DNA of 18,211 nucleotides, from positions 1-18,211 of the forward strand of contig JAICJW010000029.1 in assembly GCA_025928215.1 (NCBI GenBank), in the 5' to 3' direction. This stretch comes from Chloroflexia bacterium. Lineage in GTDB: Bacteria; Chloroflexota; Chloroflexia; Thermomicrobiales; JALYUS01. Under the pieces are notes generated by a model, which was not told the DNA's origin, did not search any database, and saw only the letters and a program-made list of their open reading frames with translations. The translations under genes and the position numbers were made by a program. Shown piece by piece: positions 8,549 through 16,295 of this stretch (within the stretch, counting starts at the first letter, position 1; each line of letters starts with the position of its first letter).

Positions 8549-10201
8549 GTGGAGACCGTGCAAGTTTCAGATCAACAGCGAATCGGCGAGCGATACGAAT
8601 TGCGGCAGTGCATCGGCATTGGCGGGATGGCGCGCGTCTATCTCGCCTATGACCACCTGCTGAATCGCGAGGTCGCCGTCAAAATCCTCACTCCGGCGCT
8701 GGCGGCTGATCCACTCTTCGTCGAACGGTTCCGGCGCGAAGCACAGGCCGCCGCCGCGCTCAATCACCCGAATATCGTGACGATTTACGATACTGGCACG
8801 ACTGACGATACCTACTACATCGTGATGGAATACGTGCCAGGCCCGAATCTCAAAGAGACGATCCGCGCGCGTGGGCCATTGCCGGAGAGTGAAGCGTTGC
8901 CGATCGGCGCGCAAGTCGCCGCCGCGCTAGGGGCGGCGCATGCCCATCACCTGATCCACCGGGACATCAAGCCGCACAATATCCTCCTCAGCCCGGAGGG
9001 GAATGCGAAAGTGACGGATTTCGGCATTGCGCGGGCGGCGGGCGCGTCCCAGTTGACGGCGACGCAAACCGTCATGGGTACTGCGCATTACCTCTCCCCG
9101 GAACAGGCGCTCCATCAGCCGCTCGACGGCCGTTCCGACCTGTATAGCCTCGGCGTTGTTCTCTATGAGGCGTTGACCGGGCGGGTGCCATTCGAGGGGG
9201 ATTCGCTCGTCGCGGTGGCGATGCGTCAGGTGCATGACCCGCCGCCGCCGATGCGCCAGATCAACCCGGGCATCTCCCCGCGCGCCGAGGCGGTCGTCAT
9301 GCGCGCGCTGGCGAAAGACCCGGCAGACCGCTATCAGTCCGCTGCGGTGATGGGCACGGCGCTCATGGAGGCGAACCGCACACTCCATCCCCCGGCAGGT
9401 GGGCCGACGCAAACCCTCTCACCCGTCGTTGAAACCGCCACTTTGTCTCCGGTACGTCCGCCACGTATCCCACCTACCCTGCCGATAGCAGAGGGACGAC
9501 GCCCGCGCCGCTGGCTCATTCTCCCCGCAGTCGTCGCCCTCTGTGCGCTTCTCGTGATGATCGGGCTTTTCGTGCTCCACTCCGCCGGGAGGGAGAATGG
9601 GCCGCCGCCGCCGACACGCATCGCGACCGGCCCGCAGTCCTCCGCGATCACTGTGGCAACGGTTTCACCGACGCCCGCGCCATTGCCGACAGTAACGCAC
9701 GCGCCGCAGATCGTTCCGACCGTCGTCCCCACCGTTGCCCCGACGATCGCGCCCACCAGTGCGGCCACCGCTCCGCTCCCTAGCCCAACGCCATTGGCCG
9801 CGCCTACGGCGACGGCACCGCCCGCACCGACCGCGACCACCGCTGCGCCAACCGGGACGCCCCCCGCCGTGGCAGGGGGTGCGAGCAGCCCGGCCCAGGC
9901 GGTGCAACTCTTCTATCAATATGCGGGGCAGCATCAGTTCGATGCCGCCGCGCAACTCTGGACCGCGCAGATGCGGGCGCAATTTCCGCCGGAAGGGAAC
10001 ATCAACGGCCACTTTGGGCAGGATCAACGCATCGAAGCGACGGTCGGGAACGTCACGATGACGGGGGAGAATCAGGCGACGGTCGCCGTTGATGTCACCG
10101 AGTTTAGAAGTGATGGCACCGTGCGATCCGTTGGCTCATGGCAGGTCGTGCGCGGGCCATCGGGCTGGCTCCTCGCTCAGCCGAATCTGCGTTCGGCATA
10201 A
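8549..10201 (+). CDS. Transmembrane serine/threonine protein kinase (PknB-like, no PASTA)
   Basis: 550 residues. The kinase domain (about 16-275) has the glycine loop IGIGGMARVYLA, Lys45 (VAVK), catalytic IHRDIKPHN (Asp139, Asn144), TDFGIARA (Asp157) and LSPEQAL of the APE motif, so it should be active. A single membrane segment (about 322-345) is followed by an Ala/Pro/Thr-rich extracellular linker (about 350-445) and a globular C-terminal domain (446-550) that resembles NTF2-like/DUF4878 export domains rather than PASTA. This is a cytoplasmic kinase with an outside sensor of unknown ligand. The start is GTG 8549 (AGGG 8 bases upstream); GTG 8558 is possible. It is monocistronic, convergent with the doxX-like gene 23 bases away. 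Confidence 0.94.
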   Translation: METVQVSDQQRIGERYELRQCIGIGGMARVYLAYDHLLNREVAVKILTPALAADPLFVERFRREAQAAAALNHPNIVTIYDTGTTDDTYYIVMEYVPGPNLKETIRARGPLPESEALPIGAQVAAALGAAHAHHLIHRDIKPHNILLSPEGNAKVTDFGIARAAGASQLTATQTVMGTAHYLSPEQALHQPLDGRSDLYSLGVVLYEALTGRVPFEGDSLVAVAMRQVHDPPPPMRQINPGISPRAEAVVMRALAKDPADRYQSAAVMGTALMEANRTLHPPAGGPTQTLSPVVETATLSPVRPPRIPPTLPIAEGRRPRRWLILPAVVALCALLVMIGLFVLHSAGRENGPPPPTRIATGPQSSAITVATVSPTPAPLPTVTHAPQIVPTVVPTVAPTIAPTSAATAPLPSPTPLAAPTATAPPAPTATTAAPTGTPPAVAGGASSPAQAVQLFYQYAGQHQFDAAAQLWTAQMRAQFPPEGNINGHFGQDQRIEATVGNVTMTGENQATVAVDVTEFRSDGTVRSVGSWQVVRGPSGWLLAQPNLRSA

Positions 10202-10224
10202 GCAGCGTTAATCGTGAAAGGAGA

Positions 10225-10734
10225 TCAGGTATCGCTCGTGGCAGGCGGCGCATTCTCGCGCCCATCGAGCGAATACGCCCCCGGCCCCGCGAGCGCGAGC
10301 GTCGCCGCGGCAATTGCGAAGAGGAATGCCATCTCATACCCGCCCTGTCCGTGGAAGCCCGTCTTCCAGTGTGCCTTGCGGATTGCGACCAGCATATTGA
10401 AGAGCACCGCCGGTGCGATAAGCCGCGTCTTGAAGCCGAGCGCGAGCGCCAACCCGCCGCCGAATTCCGTCAGACCGGCGGCGAGGGCGGCCTGCTGGGG
10501 CAGGGGGATGCCCATTTTCTCCAACCCGCCGCTGAACGCGGTGATACCGCCCCGCTCGACGGTCGCGGGGAAGTTGGTGCCCATCGCTCTGGTGAGCGCG
10601 GCAGGTGGTGTCTTGCCAGGGCCACCGAAGAGTTTCGGGTAGCCGTGGCTCACCAGGGCGGCACCCACACCCAAGCGAAGGAGCAATAGTCCCGCATCAG
10701 TCAGTATCACCTCACGCTTGCCGGTTCCGTTCAC
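10225..10734 (-). CDS. DoxX family membrane protein
   Basis: 169 residues with four predicted membrane helices. The N-terminal pattern LLLLRLGVGAALVSHGYPKLFGG and the later GLTEFGGGLALALGFKTRLIAPAVLFNMLVAI are typical of DoxX/SURF4-like proteins. Bacterial DoxX proteins have been linked to thiosulfate:quinone oxidoreductase and to oxidative-stress membrane complexes; a specific role cannot be assigned. The start is GTG 10734 with GGAGG 6 bases upstream. It lies in the same direction as the DinB-fold and msrB genes upstream, 140 bases after the DinB stop; that gap shows no clear element. Confidence 0.88.
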   Translation of the reverse strand: MNGTGKREVILTDAGLLLLRLGVGAALVSHGYPKLFGGPGKTPPAALTRAMGTNFPATVERGGITAFSGGLEKMGIPLPQQAALAAGLTEFGGGLALALGFKTRLIAPAVLFNMLVAIRKAHWKTGFHGQGGYEMAFLFAIAAATLALAGPGAYSLDGRENAPPATSDT

Positions 10735-10874
10735 GCGTCACCTCCATCACCGTGAATACTCGACCTCGATCGTGCTTCGCCGCTCAAGAAGCATGCCAGG
10801 CGCGTCGGAGCAACCCTGGCCATGATCTATCCGGCACCTCTTCGGTATCGCTTCGGCGGACAGATACATCGCGT

Positions 10875-11372
10875 TCACGCGCCGCGTTCATCCAGGAAGT
10901 CGGCGAGATCAAAATCGCCGGGAGAACGCCCGAATTCGGTGAGCATTTGCGCCGCCTCTCCACGATGCAGCGTCCCGTGGGTGACGACGTGGACGATCCG
11001 TGTCCACAGCGGTGCGGTGCCTGCGACGCCGTTCTGCAAGATGTAGGTATGTGGGCGATCGAGGTCATCATCCGTCAGTGTCGCCAGATAGGAGCGGAGT
11101 TCGGCCTCGTCGTGCGGCCACCGTTCGCGGAGTGCAGCCAGCGTGGGATAATCCGCAGGGGTCGGATCCGGGCGCGGTGGTATCCCCTGCCAGCGATACA
11201 ACCAGTAGCGCTCCCCCGCGAGGATATGCACGAGCGTCCCGCGCAGGCTTCCCCACGGAAAGCGCGTCGGTGCCGTGAATTGCTCATCGGTGATGCCTGC
11301 CGTCGTGTGTAAGATATGCTTGGTCGCCCAATAATTGTAGTCGTAGAGCGTTTGAATGTCCGCGACACGCAT
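10875..11372 (-). CDS. DinB-fold metal-binding four-helix protein
   Basis: 165 residues. The DinB superfamily fold is recognised by YDYNYWATKHIL at the N terminus, GSLRGTLVHILAGERYWLYRW with His49, and VVTHGTLHRGEAAQML with His132 and His136. These three His are the usual metal site. The superfamily includes DinB/YfiT hydrolases and thiol-dependent S-transferases (bacillithiol, mycothiol); this member's substrate is unknown. ATG 11372 has GGGGAGG 5 bases upstream. A second member of the superfamily is at 17486. Confidence 0.88.
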   Translation of the reverse strand: MRVADIQTLYDYNYWATKHILHTTAGITDEQFTAPTRFPWGSLRGTLVHILAGERYWLYRWQGIPPRPDPTPADYPTLAALRERWPHDEAELRSYLATLTDDDLDRPHTYILQNGVAGTAPLWTRIVHVVTHGTLHRGEAAQMLTEFGRSPGDFDLADFLDERGA

Positions 11373-11536
11373 CGGTTCCTCCCCAGACCGTCATCGTTCT
11401 TGACAGCATAGCGCCAAATCCGTGCGCACTTGCAGCGCTGCCGAGACGACCACGATGGACCGACGAACGTCGGCATATCCGGTTCGCCACCGTCTGTAAA
11501 GCGATGACGACTCGGTGTGCGCCGGAGGGTCTGCGG

Positions 11537-11956
11537 TCAATTGGCGGGAGGGGTTTGCTCTTTCTTCTGGAAATTGAGCGCGGCGGAGTTGATGCAGAAT
11601 CGCTGCCCGGTCGTCTCTCGCGGCCCGTCATCGAAGACGTGCCCCAGATGCCCGCCACAGGTAGCGCACAACACCTCGGTTCGCCGCATACCGAAACTCG
11701 TATCCTCGTGGAACTCAACGTTCCCGGCGATAGAGCGGTCGAAACTCGGCCAGCCACAGTCACTGTCGAACTTCGTGTCCGAAGAAAAGAGCGGGGTGCC
11801 GCACGCGGCGCAGGTGTACATGCCGCTATCGTGGTTGAGGTAGAACTGCCCGGTGAACGGTCGTTCCGTCCCCTTCTGACGGAGCACATGATATTGCTCG
11901 GCAGTGAGGTTCTCTCGCCAGTAGCTGTCCGGTTTGTTTTTTACGTCATCTTCCAT
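11537..11956 (-). CDS. msrB: Peptide methionine-R-sulfoxide reductase
   Basis: 139 residues. MsrB reduces methionine-R-sulfoxide in oxidised proteins. All key residues are present: zinc site Cys49/Cys52 (YTCAACG) and Cys97/Cys100 (LCATCGG), the resolving-type Cys67 in DCGWPSF, HLGHVF, and the catalytic Cys121 in RFCINSAAL. The true start is ATG 11956; the same frame is open far upstream into the antisense of the NamZ gene, which is not coding. There is no ribosome site before ATG 11956. Instead a TATACT -10 hexamer ends 6 bases upstream, so the mRNA is probably leaderless. It diverges from the NamZ gene. Confidence 0.96.
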   Translation of the reverse strand: MEDDVKNKPDSYWRENLTAEQYHVLRQKGTERPFTGQFYLNHDSGMYTCAACGTPLFSSDTKFDSDCGWPSFDRSIAGNVEFHEDTSFGMRRTEVLCATCGGHLGHVFDDGPRETTGQRFCINSAALNFQKKEQTPPAN

Positions 11957-11962
11957 GGCAGG

Positions 11963-11968
11963 AGTATA
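11963..11968 (-). promoter_or_regulatory. -10 element of msrB, probable leaderless promoter
   Basis: TATACT on the minus strand, with 6 bases between it and the msrB ATG. That geometry puts transcription start at or next to the A of the start codon. No clear -35 is visible. Confidence 0.5.
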
Positions 11969-12034
11969 CCACGAAAGACGAGAGCCGGTATGATGCACCG
12001 AACAACACGACGCATACGATGAGAGGAAGGCACT

Positions 12035-13201
12035 ATGCGACTCGGTTTGGAAGCGTTGCTCGATGACCCGCGAGCGATCCTTGGGGATGCGCGGGTGGGG
12101 TTGATCTGCCATCCCGCCTCGGTGGATCATCAATACCGGCATGCCGCCGACCTCTTCCACGCGCACCCGGACATTAACCTGACGACGCTCTTCGGGCCGC
12201 AGCACGGCATCTGGGGCCAGACGCAGGACGACATGATCGAGTGGGAGGGCTTCACCGACGCGCGCACCGGCCTGCCCGTCTATTCGCTCTACGGCGAGCA
12301 GCGTAAGCCGACGGCAGCGATGCTGGTGAACTGCGATCTGCTCGTCGTGGATTTGCAGGATGTCGGCACGCGTATCTACACCTTCCTGTACACGATGGCC
12401 CTCGCGATGGAGGCCGCGCGGGAGGCTGGGAAGCGCGTCGTCGTGCTCGACCGCCCGAACCCGATCAATGGCGTGCAGATGGACGGCAACCTGCTCGAAC
12501 CGGGGCACGAGTCATTCGTCGGCATGTATCCGCTGCCGACACGCCACGGCATGACGATCGGCGAACTGTCCGCGATGTTCAACACGGAGTTCGGCATCGG
12601 CTGCGACCTCACGGTCGTACCGATGGAGGGGTGGCGCCGCGCGATGTGGTACGACGACACGGGCGGGCCGTGGGTTTTGCCCTCTCCCAATATGCCGACG
12701 CTCGATACGGCGACTGTCTTCCCCGGTGCGGTTCACATCGAGGGGACGACGATCTCCGAGGGGCGCGGCACGACGCGCCCCTTCGAGTTGATCGGCGCGC
12801 CGCACATTGACCCGCACGCTCTCGCCGCCACGCTGGCGCGGGATGAATTGCCCGGCGTTATCTTCCGCGCCTGCTCGTTTGAGCCGACTTTTCAGAAACA
12901 CGCGCGCGAAATCTGCGGCGGCGTGCAACTCCATATCACCGACCGCGACCGCTTCCCCGCCGTCCGCGCCGGGATCGCCGTGCTCCGGGCGATGATCTGT
13001 CAGGACCCGTCAATGCCGGTCTGGAAGGAGCCGCCGTACGAATACGTCCATGACCGCTTCCCCTTCGATGTCATTGCCGGCACGCAAACGCTCCGCGAGC
13101 AACTGACCGAGCAAGTCCCGCTCGCCGACATCGCGGCGGACTGGGAACCCGGCCTGGCTGCCTTCGCGGAGCAACGCCGCCCCTACCTGCGATACGAGTA
13201 A
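12035..13201 (+). CDS. namZ: DUF1343 / NamZ-like exo-beta-N-acetylmuramidase
   Basis: 388 residues, the full length of the DUF1343 family. Recognisable blocks are VGLICHPASVD, TTLFGPQHGIWG, LPVYSLYGEQRKPT, LLVVDLQDVGTRIYTFLYTM, VVVLDRPNPINGVQMDGN, PLPTRHGMTIGELSAMFN, SPNMPTLDTATVFPGAVHIEGTTISEGRGTTRPFE and the C-terminal FDVIAGTQTLREQL. The founding member, Bacillus subtilis NamZ (YbbC), removes MurNAc from the non-reducing ends of peptidoglycan fragments (GH171). I see no signal peptide, so it would act inside the cell in recycling unless exported otherwise. ATG 12035 has GAGAGGAAGG upstream. There are no other cell-wall recycling genes next to it. Confidence 0.9.
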   Translation: MRLGLEALLDDPRAILGDARVGLICHPASVDHQYRHAADLFHAHPDINLTTLFGPQHGIWGQTQDDMIEWEGFTDARTGLPVYSLYGEQRKPTAAMLVNCDLLVVDLQDVGTRIYTFLYTMALAMEAAREAGKRVVVLDRPNPINGVQMDGNLLEPGHESFVGMYPLPTRHGMTIGELSAMFNTEFGIGCDLTVVPMEGWRRAMWYDDTGGPWVLPSPNMPTLDTATVFPGAVHIEGTTISEGRGTTRPFELIGAPHIDPHALAATLARDELPGVIFRACSFEPTFQKHAREICGGVQLHITDRDRFPAVRAGIAVLRAMICQDPSMPVWKEPPYEYVHDRFPFDVIAGTQTLREQLTEQVPLADIAADWEPGLAAFAEQRRPYLRYE

Positions 13202-13239
13202 AGTGGATAGTGAAAACTATCAAGGCGCGAGAAGAGAGC

Positions 13240-13332
13240 AGCACAGAGGCCGCAGAGGATACAGAGAACACAGAAGAGAAAGAATCAAGGAATTCCATCC
13301 GTGATCTCCGCGTCCTCTGTCTGCTCTGTGCT
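13240..13332. repeat. Degenerate second copy of the CAGAG inverted repeat
   Basis: AGCACAGAG (13240-13248) pairs with CTCTGTGCT (13324-13332), and inside it further blocks (AGAGGA, GAGA) align at the same register with mismatches. The arms carry the 9-base CAGAG periodicity seen at 1237-1358 (CACAGAGGCCGCAGAGGATACAGAGA spread over 13242-13265). It lies between the convergent ends of the NamZ and ABC permease genes. Confidence 0.8.
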
Positions 13333-13380
13333 ACCCCCCGTTTCGTGTTCTTGCGGACACTATTGGATATTGTTTCGCCG

Positions 13381-14586
13381 TTACGTCGCTTCCTGGAAGC
13401 GGAAGAAGCGGATGGCGAGCAGGAAGCAGACCGCGCCATACACGACGAGGGCGAGAATGCTCGGCAGCACGGCAGTGAAACCCTTACCGAAGATCATCAG
13501 GTTGTTGAACCCGGTCATTGCCCAACTGGTGAGCGTCACCTTCGAGACCTGTTGCACCCACGTCGGCATCAGAAAGAGCGGAAACCACGAGCCGCCGAGC
13601 GCCGAGAAGGTCAGCACGACGAGCGTCGTGACCGGCTGCAATTGGTCGCGCGTCTTGACGACGGAGACGAGCAGCATGCCGAGGGCAGTCGTCGCGAAGG
13701 CGGTCACAACGATGAGGAGGATAATCGCGGGCACGGAGCCGAGATCAATATGGAAGAAGAGTTTGCTGACGAGGAAGAGCAGGGCGATCTGCACGAATGC
13801 CCGCACGAACTGCGCCCCCAGTTTGCCGCCGAGGAGCGCCCAGCGGGAGATTGGCGCGACGAGCAGCCGCTTCCACGTCCCTGCCTCCTTCTCATCGAGG
13901 ATCGTCCCTGCTCCGGCTCCGACGGCGAAGAGCGCGAACATTAGCGCATAGCCCGGCACGACCTGATCGTAATTGTTGTCGCTCTGGTTCTGCTTCGCCG
14001 TCTGCGTTTGCAGGCTGAGCGGCGGCTTCTGGCTCAGTTGTGCCGCCTGCTGGCTCGCCTGCCGCGCGACGGCGTTCGGATCGGCGGTCGCGCCGCTGTT
14101 CTTCACGGCGTCCACCGCGACCTGCCCGGCGATCTGACTCGTCGCGAAGTTCTGGATAATATCTCCCATGATTCCTGTCACGGCGAGCGCGCGAAAATCG
14201 CGGTTGCTCGGTGTCGTCAGAACGGTGATGTCCGCCTGCTTCCCCTGCGCCACCGCGTCACTTACCCCGGCGGGGATGATGACCGCCGCCGAGCGGTCGC
14301 CGTTCTCGACCAGTGTGCGAACGTCCGCCGCGCTCGACTTCATTTCCACGACGAGCGATGGCGTGTGCTGCATCGCCGCGAGGATTTGCTGGCCGACCGC
14401 CCCCTGATCCGCGACATAGACCGGGACGTTGACCGTCGTCATACCGCCCCCACTCGTCGCGGTTGTGAAGACCGCCCCGATGACGAGCATCAGGAAAAAA
14501 GGAATAAAGAGACTGAGCGCCAGCGCGCGGCGATCCCGCACGATCCGCATCAGTTCCTTGCGCAGAATCACCAATCCGATAGACAT
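13381..14586 (-). CDS. ABC-2 type exporter permease
   Basis: 401 residues. The architecture is that of ABC-2 membrane proteins with a large external domain: one N-terminal membrane helix (about 18-40, LALSLFIPFFLMLVIGAVF), an extracytoplasmic region of about 180 residues ending in a Gln-rich stretch (about 175-205), then five or six C-terminal helices with the conserved DEKEAGTWKRLLVAPISRWALLGGKL block. It pairs with the ATPase just upstream in the operon (36-base gap) to form a drug, lipid or polymer exporter; the cargo is not evident. The start ATG 14586 has GGAGG 9 bases upstream. Confidence 0.92.
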   Translation of the reverse strand: MSIGLVILRKELMRIVRDRRALALSLFIPFFLMLVIGAVFTTATSGGGMTTVNVPVYVADQGAVGQQILAAMQHTPSLVVEMKSSAADVRTLVENGDRSAAVIIPAGVSDAVAQGKQADITVLTTPSNRDFRALAVTGIMGDIIQNFATSQIAGQVAVDAVKNSGATADPNAVARQASQQAAQLSQKPPLSLQTQTAKQNQSDNNYDQVVPGYALMFALFAVGAGAGTILDEKEAGTWKRLLVAPISRWALLGGKLGAQFVRAFVQIALLFLVSKLFFHIDLGSVPAIILLIVVTAFATTALGMLLVSVVKTRDQLQPVTTLVVLTFSALGGSWFPLFLMPTWVQQVSKVTLTSWAMTGFNNLMIFGKGFTAVLPSILALVVYGAVCFLLAIRFFRFQEAT

Positions 14587-14622
14587 GAAATTGTTCCTCC
14601 ATCGTGAACCTATCTCTTCGCT

Positions 14623-15405
14623 TTAGTCCCGGTACTGCTTGCCCGTCAGTTGCAGGAAGACTTCAGCGAGGCCGTGCGGGCGCTCCGTGCGTACGGGTTC
14701 GATCGTGCGGAGCGTCAGGAGGTCTTCCAGTGTTCCCTGGGCGACGATCTGCCCTTCGTCCATGATCGCAATGCGGTCGCAGAGCCGTTCGGCTTCCTCC
14801 ATATAGTGTGTGGTGTAGAGGATCGCCATGCCGTCGTCGCGCAGTTTCTCGGTCAGTTCGAAGAGCGCCTCGCGCGATTGCGGATCCACGCCGACGGTCG
14901 GTTCATCGAGCATCAGGAAGCGCGGCTGATGGATGACGCTGACGGCAAGGTTGAGCCGCCGTTTCATGCCGCCTGAATATGCAGATACTTTGTCATTCCG
15001 TCGCTCGTTGAGGCCGACGAGTGTCAGGAGTTCGGTGATCCGATCCGCGAGCGCCGCCCCGGCGATGCCGTAGATTTCGCCGAAGAAGCGCATGTTCTCC
15101 GTCGCTGTCATGTCGTCGTAGAGCGCGATCTCCTGCGGCACGACGCCGATGATCCGCTTGACGCGCGCCCCCGCCGTCACCGGCATTCCCGCGATCGTCG
15201 CGGTACCGCTCGTTGGCGCGAGATAGGTGGCGAGCATGTTGATCGTCGTGCTCTTGCCTGCGCCGTTCGGCCCGAGGAGGCCGTAAATCTCGCCGCTCCG
15301 AATCGTCAGGCTGACGCCGCGCACCGCCTCACGGTCGCCAAACGCCTTGTGCAGATCGCGCGCCTCGACGACGGTTTCCGTCGTTGCCGGCGCTTCCATT
15401 GTCAT
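14623..15405 (-). CDS. ABC transporter ATPase (DrrA/NatA-like)
   Basis: About 260 residues. Walker A GPNGAGKST, Q-loop region GVVPQEIALYDDMTATENM, signature SAYSGGMKRRLNLA, Walker B FLMLDEPTVGVDP and switch His in LYTTHYMEEAE are all present, so the enzyme should be functional. The DrrA-like subfamily energises ABC-2 exporters. The longest frame starts at ATG 15423, but that ATG is part of the ribosome site (ATGGAGGAA); GTG 15408 (8-base spacing) or ATG 15405 (11) is the real start. A strong hairpin (15431-15484) separates it from the upstream gene. Confidence 0.94.
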   Translation of the reverse strand: MTMEAPATTETVVEARDLHKAFGDREAVRGVSLTIRSGEIYGLLGPNGAGKSTTINMLATYLAPTSGTATIAGMPVTAGARVKRIIGVVPQEIALYDDMTATENMRFFGEIYGIAGAALADRITELLTLVGLNERRNDKVSAYSGGMKRRLNLAVSVIHQPRFLMLDEPTVGVDPQSREALFELTEKLRDDGMAILYTTHYMEEAERLCDRIAIMDEGQIVAQGTLEDLLTLRTIEPVRTERPHGLAEVFLQLTGKQYRD

Positions 15406-15430
15406 CACGTATCGTTCCTCCATTCGTGCT

Positions 15431-15484
15431 GGTGAGGTAGGCTTCCGCCCGCGGTCTCTCGCGCGGGCTGAAGCCTACCTCACC
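15431..15484. repeat. Long near-perfect hairpin upstream of the ABC exporter genes
   Basis: GGTGAGGTAGGCTT (15431-15444) is the exact reverse complement of 15471-15484, and the pairing continues inward with one mismatch for 9 more positions (22 of 23 paired) to a loop around 15454-15461. It lies between the stop of the 174-residue membrane protein gene and the ATPase start. No U-run follows on either strand, so it may be a dispersed intergenic repeat (REP-like) rather than a terminator; it could still shield or end transcripts. Confidence 0.85.
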
Positions 15485-15491
15485 TCACTAC

Positions 15492-16016
15492 CTACGAGTA
15501 TCGCCGTGCCCGCCGCATCCGCCGCGTGCTCGGCAGCGCATCAAATTGCCAGTCGAGTAGCGCCATTGCCCGCGCCCCGACATTGATCGCGCGGCCGAGG
15601 AAGTTGCCGACGATCATCCCGATGAAGGCGTCATTGAGGACGGCTGCGTTCACACCGAAATCCCACTGCCGGGCCACGATCCGCATCGCGATCCGGACGA
15701 GGAGGAGAGCGAGAAAGGCGACCGCATACCGCCAACCGCCGAATTGATAAACCATCCCACTCTCCTGATCGCGCCAGACACGGATCATCTGGCCGCCGAG
15801 CAGGCCCGTACCGATGCCGATCACTGCCGCCATCAGCACAACAATGGCGCCATGCACCCCAAGGCCCGATCCACCGAGGTAGCGCGTGCCGAGATAGAGC
15901 GCGGCGACCCCCGGCAGCAGGAAATCGTTGCGTGTCACCGGCCGTCGCGCGCATTGCCGATAGAGCATGTAGCAGAAAATCGCCGCACCGAGTACTACTG
16001 CCAACAAACCGTTCAT
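15492..16016 (-). CDS. Small multi-pass membrane protein, DUF1453/CcdC-like
   Basis: 174 residues with four probable membrane helices (about 3-18, 35-55, 58-80 and 98-118) and a basic C-terminal tail (STRRMRRARRYS). The pattern GTGLLGGQMIRVWRDQESGMVYQFGGWRYAVAFLALLLVRIAMRI resembles DUF1453/CcdC-like proteins, which share a short Trp-x-x-x-x-Gly segment followed by a helix with Arg. Function is unknown. ATG 16016 has GGAGGAGG just upstream. It is the first gene on the minus strand, before the ABC exporter pair. Confidence 0.68.
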   Translation of the reverse strand: MNGLLAVVLGAAIFCYMLYRQCARRPVTRNDFLLPGVAALYLGTRYLGGSGLGVHGAIVVLMAAVIGIGTGLLGGQMIRVWRDQESGMVYQFGGWRYAVAFLALLLVRIAMRIVARQWDFGVNAAVLNDAFIGMIVGNFLGRAINVGARAMALLDWQFDALPSTRRMRRARRYS

Positions 16017-16193
16017 GTGATCCTCCTCCAGACTGCCACCGAGCGTCCCTCGCTTCTGTGTTCAGTATGGATCGAGCAGCCCTTGTACGCGCCGCTCAAA
16101 GGGACGGTTCGCGTCTTTCCCTTTTGGACGATACGGCGGCCGTCCATCGGACGATCACGGGCATTTGACGTGGGCCACCAGGGAGGCAATACT

Positions 16194-16226
16194 ATGGGGA
16201 AGAGGAAGCAACAATATCATCAGTGA
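16194..16226 (+). CDS. Possible 10-residue ORF before the PLD lipoprotein gene
   Basis: ATG 16194 is preceded by GGGAGG at 7-base spacing and encodes MGKRKQQYHQ before TGA 16226; the next codon in the same frame is GTG 16227. It is very basic and short. It may be an upstream regulatory ORF, or the ATG may simply overlap a -10 element (TACTAT, 16190-16195). I cannot decide. Confidence 0.25.
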   Translation: MGKRKQQYHQ

Positions 16227-16295
16227 GTGGAATGTGAGTGTGGCATTGTTTATCCTCTGACAACCGCTGACGATGCGGCGTGGAGTTTGACGATC

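Noticed and set aside
11853..11866. A second GAAC-N4-GTTC match
   Set aside because: It lies inside msrB coding sequence, has no longer palindrome and no promoter around it; about 0.3 such matches are expected by chance in a window this size.
11957..12508. N-terminal extension of the msrB frame
   Set aside because: It would run antisense through the NamZ gene and the divergent promoter; MsrB homology begins near the ATG at 11956.
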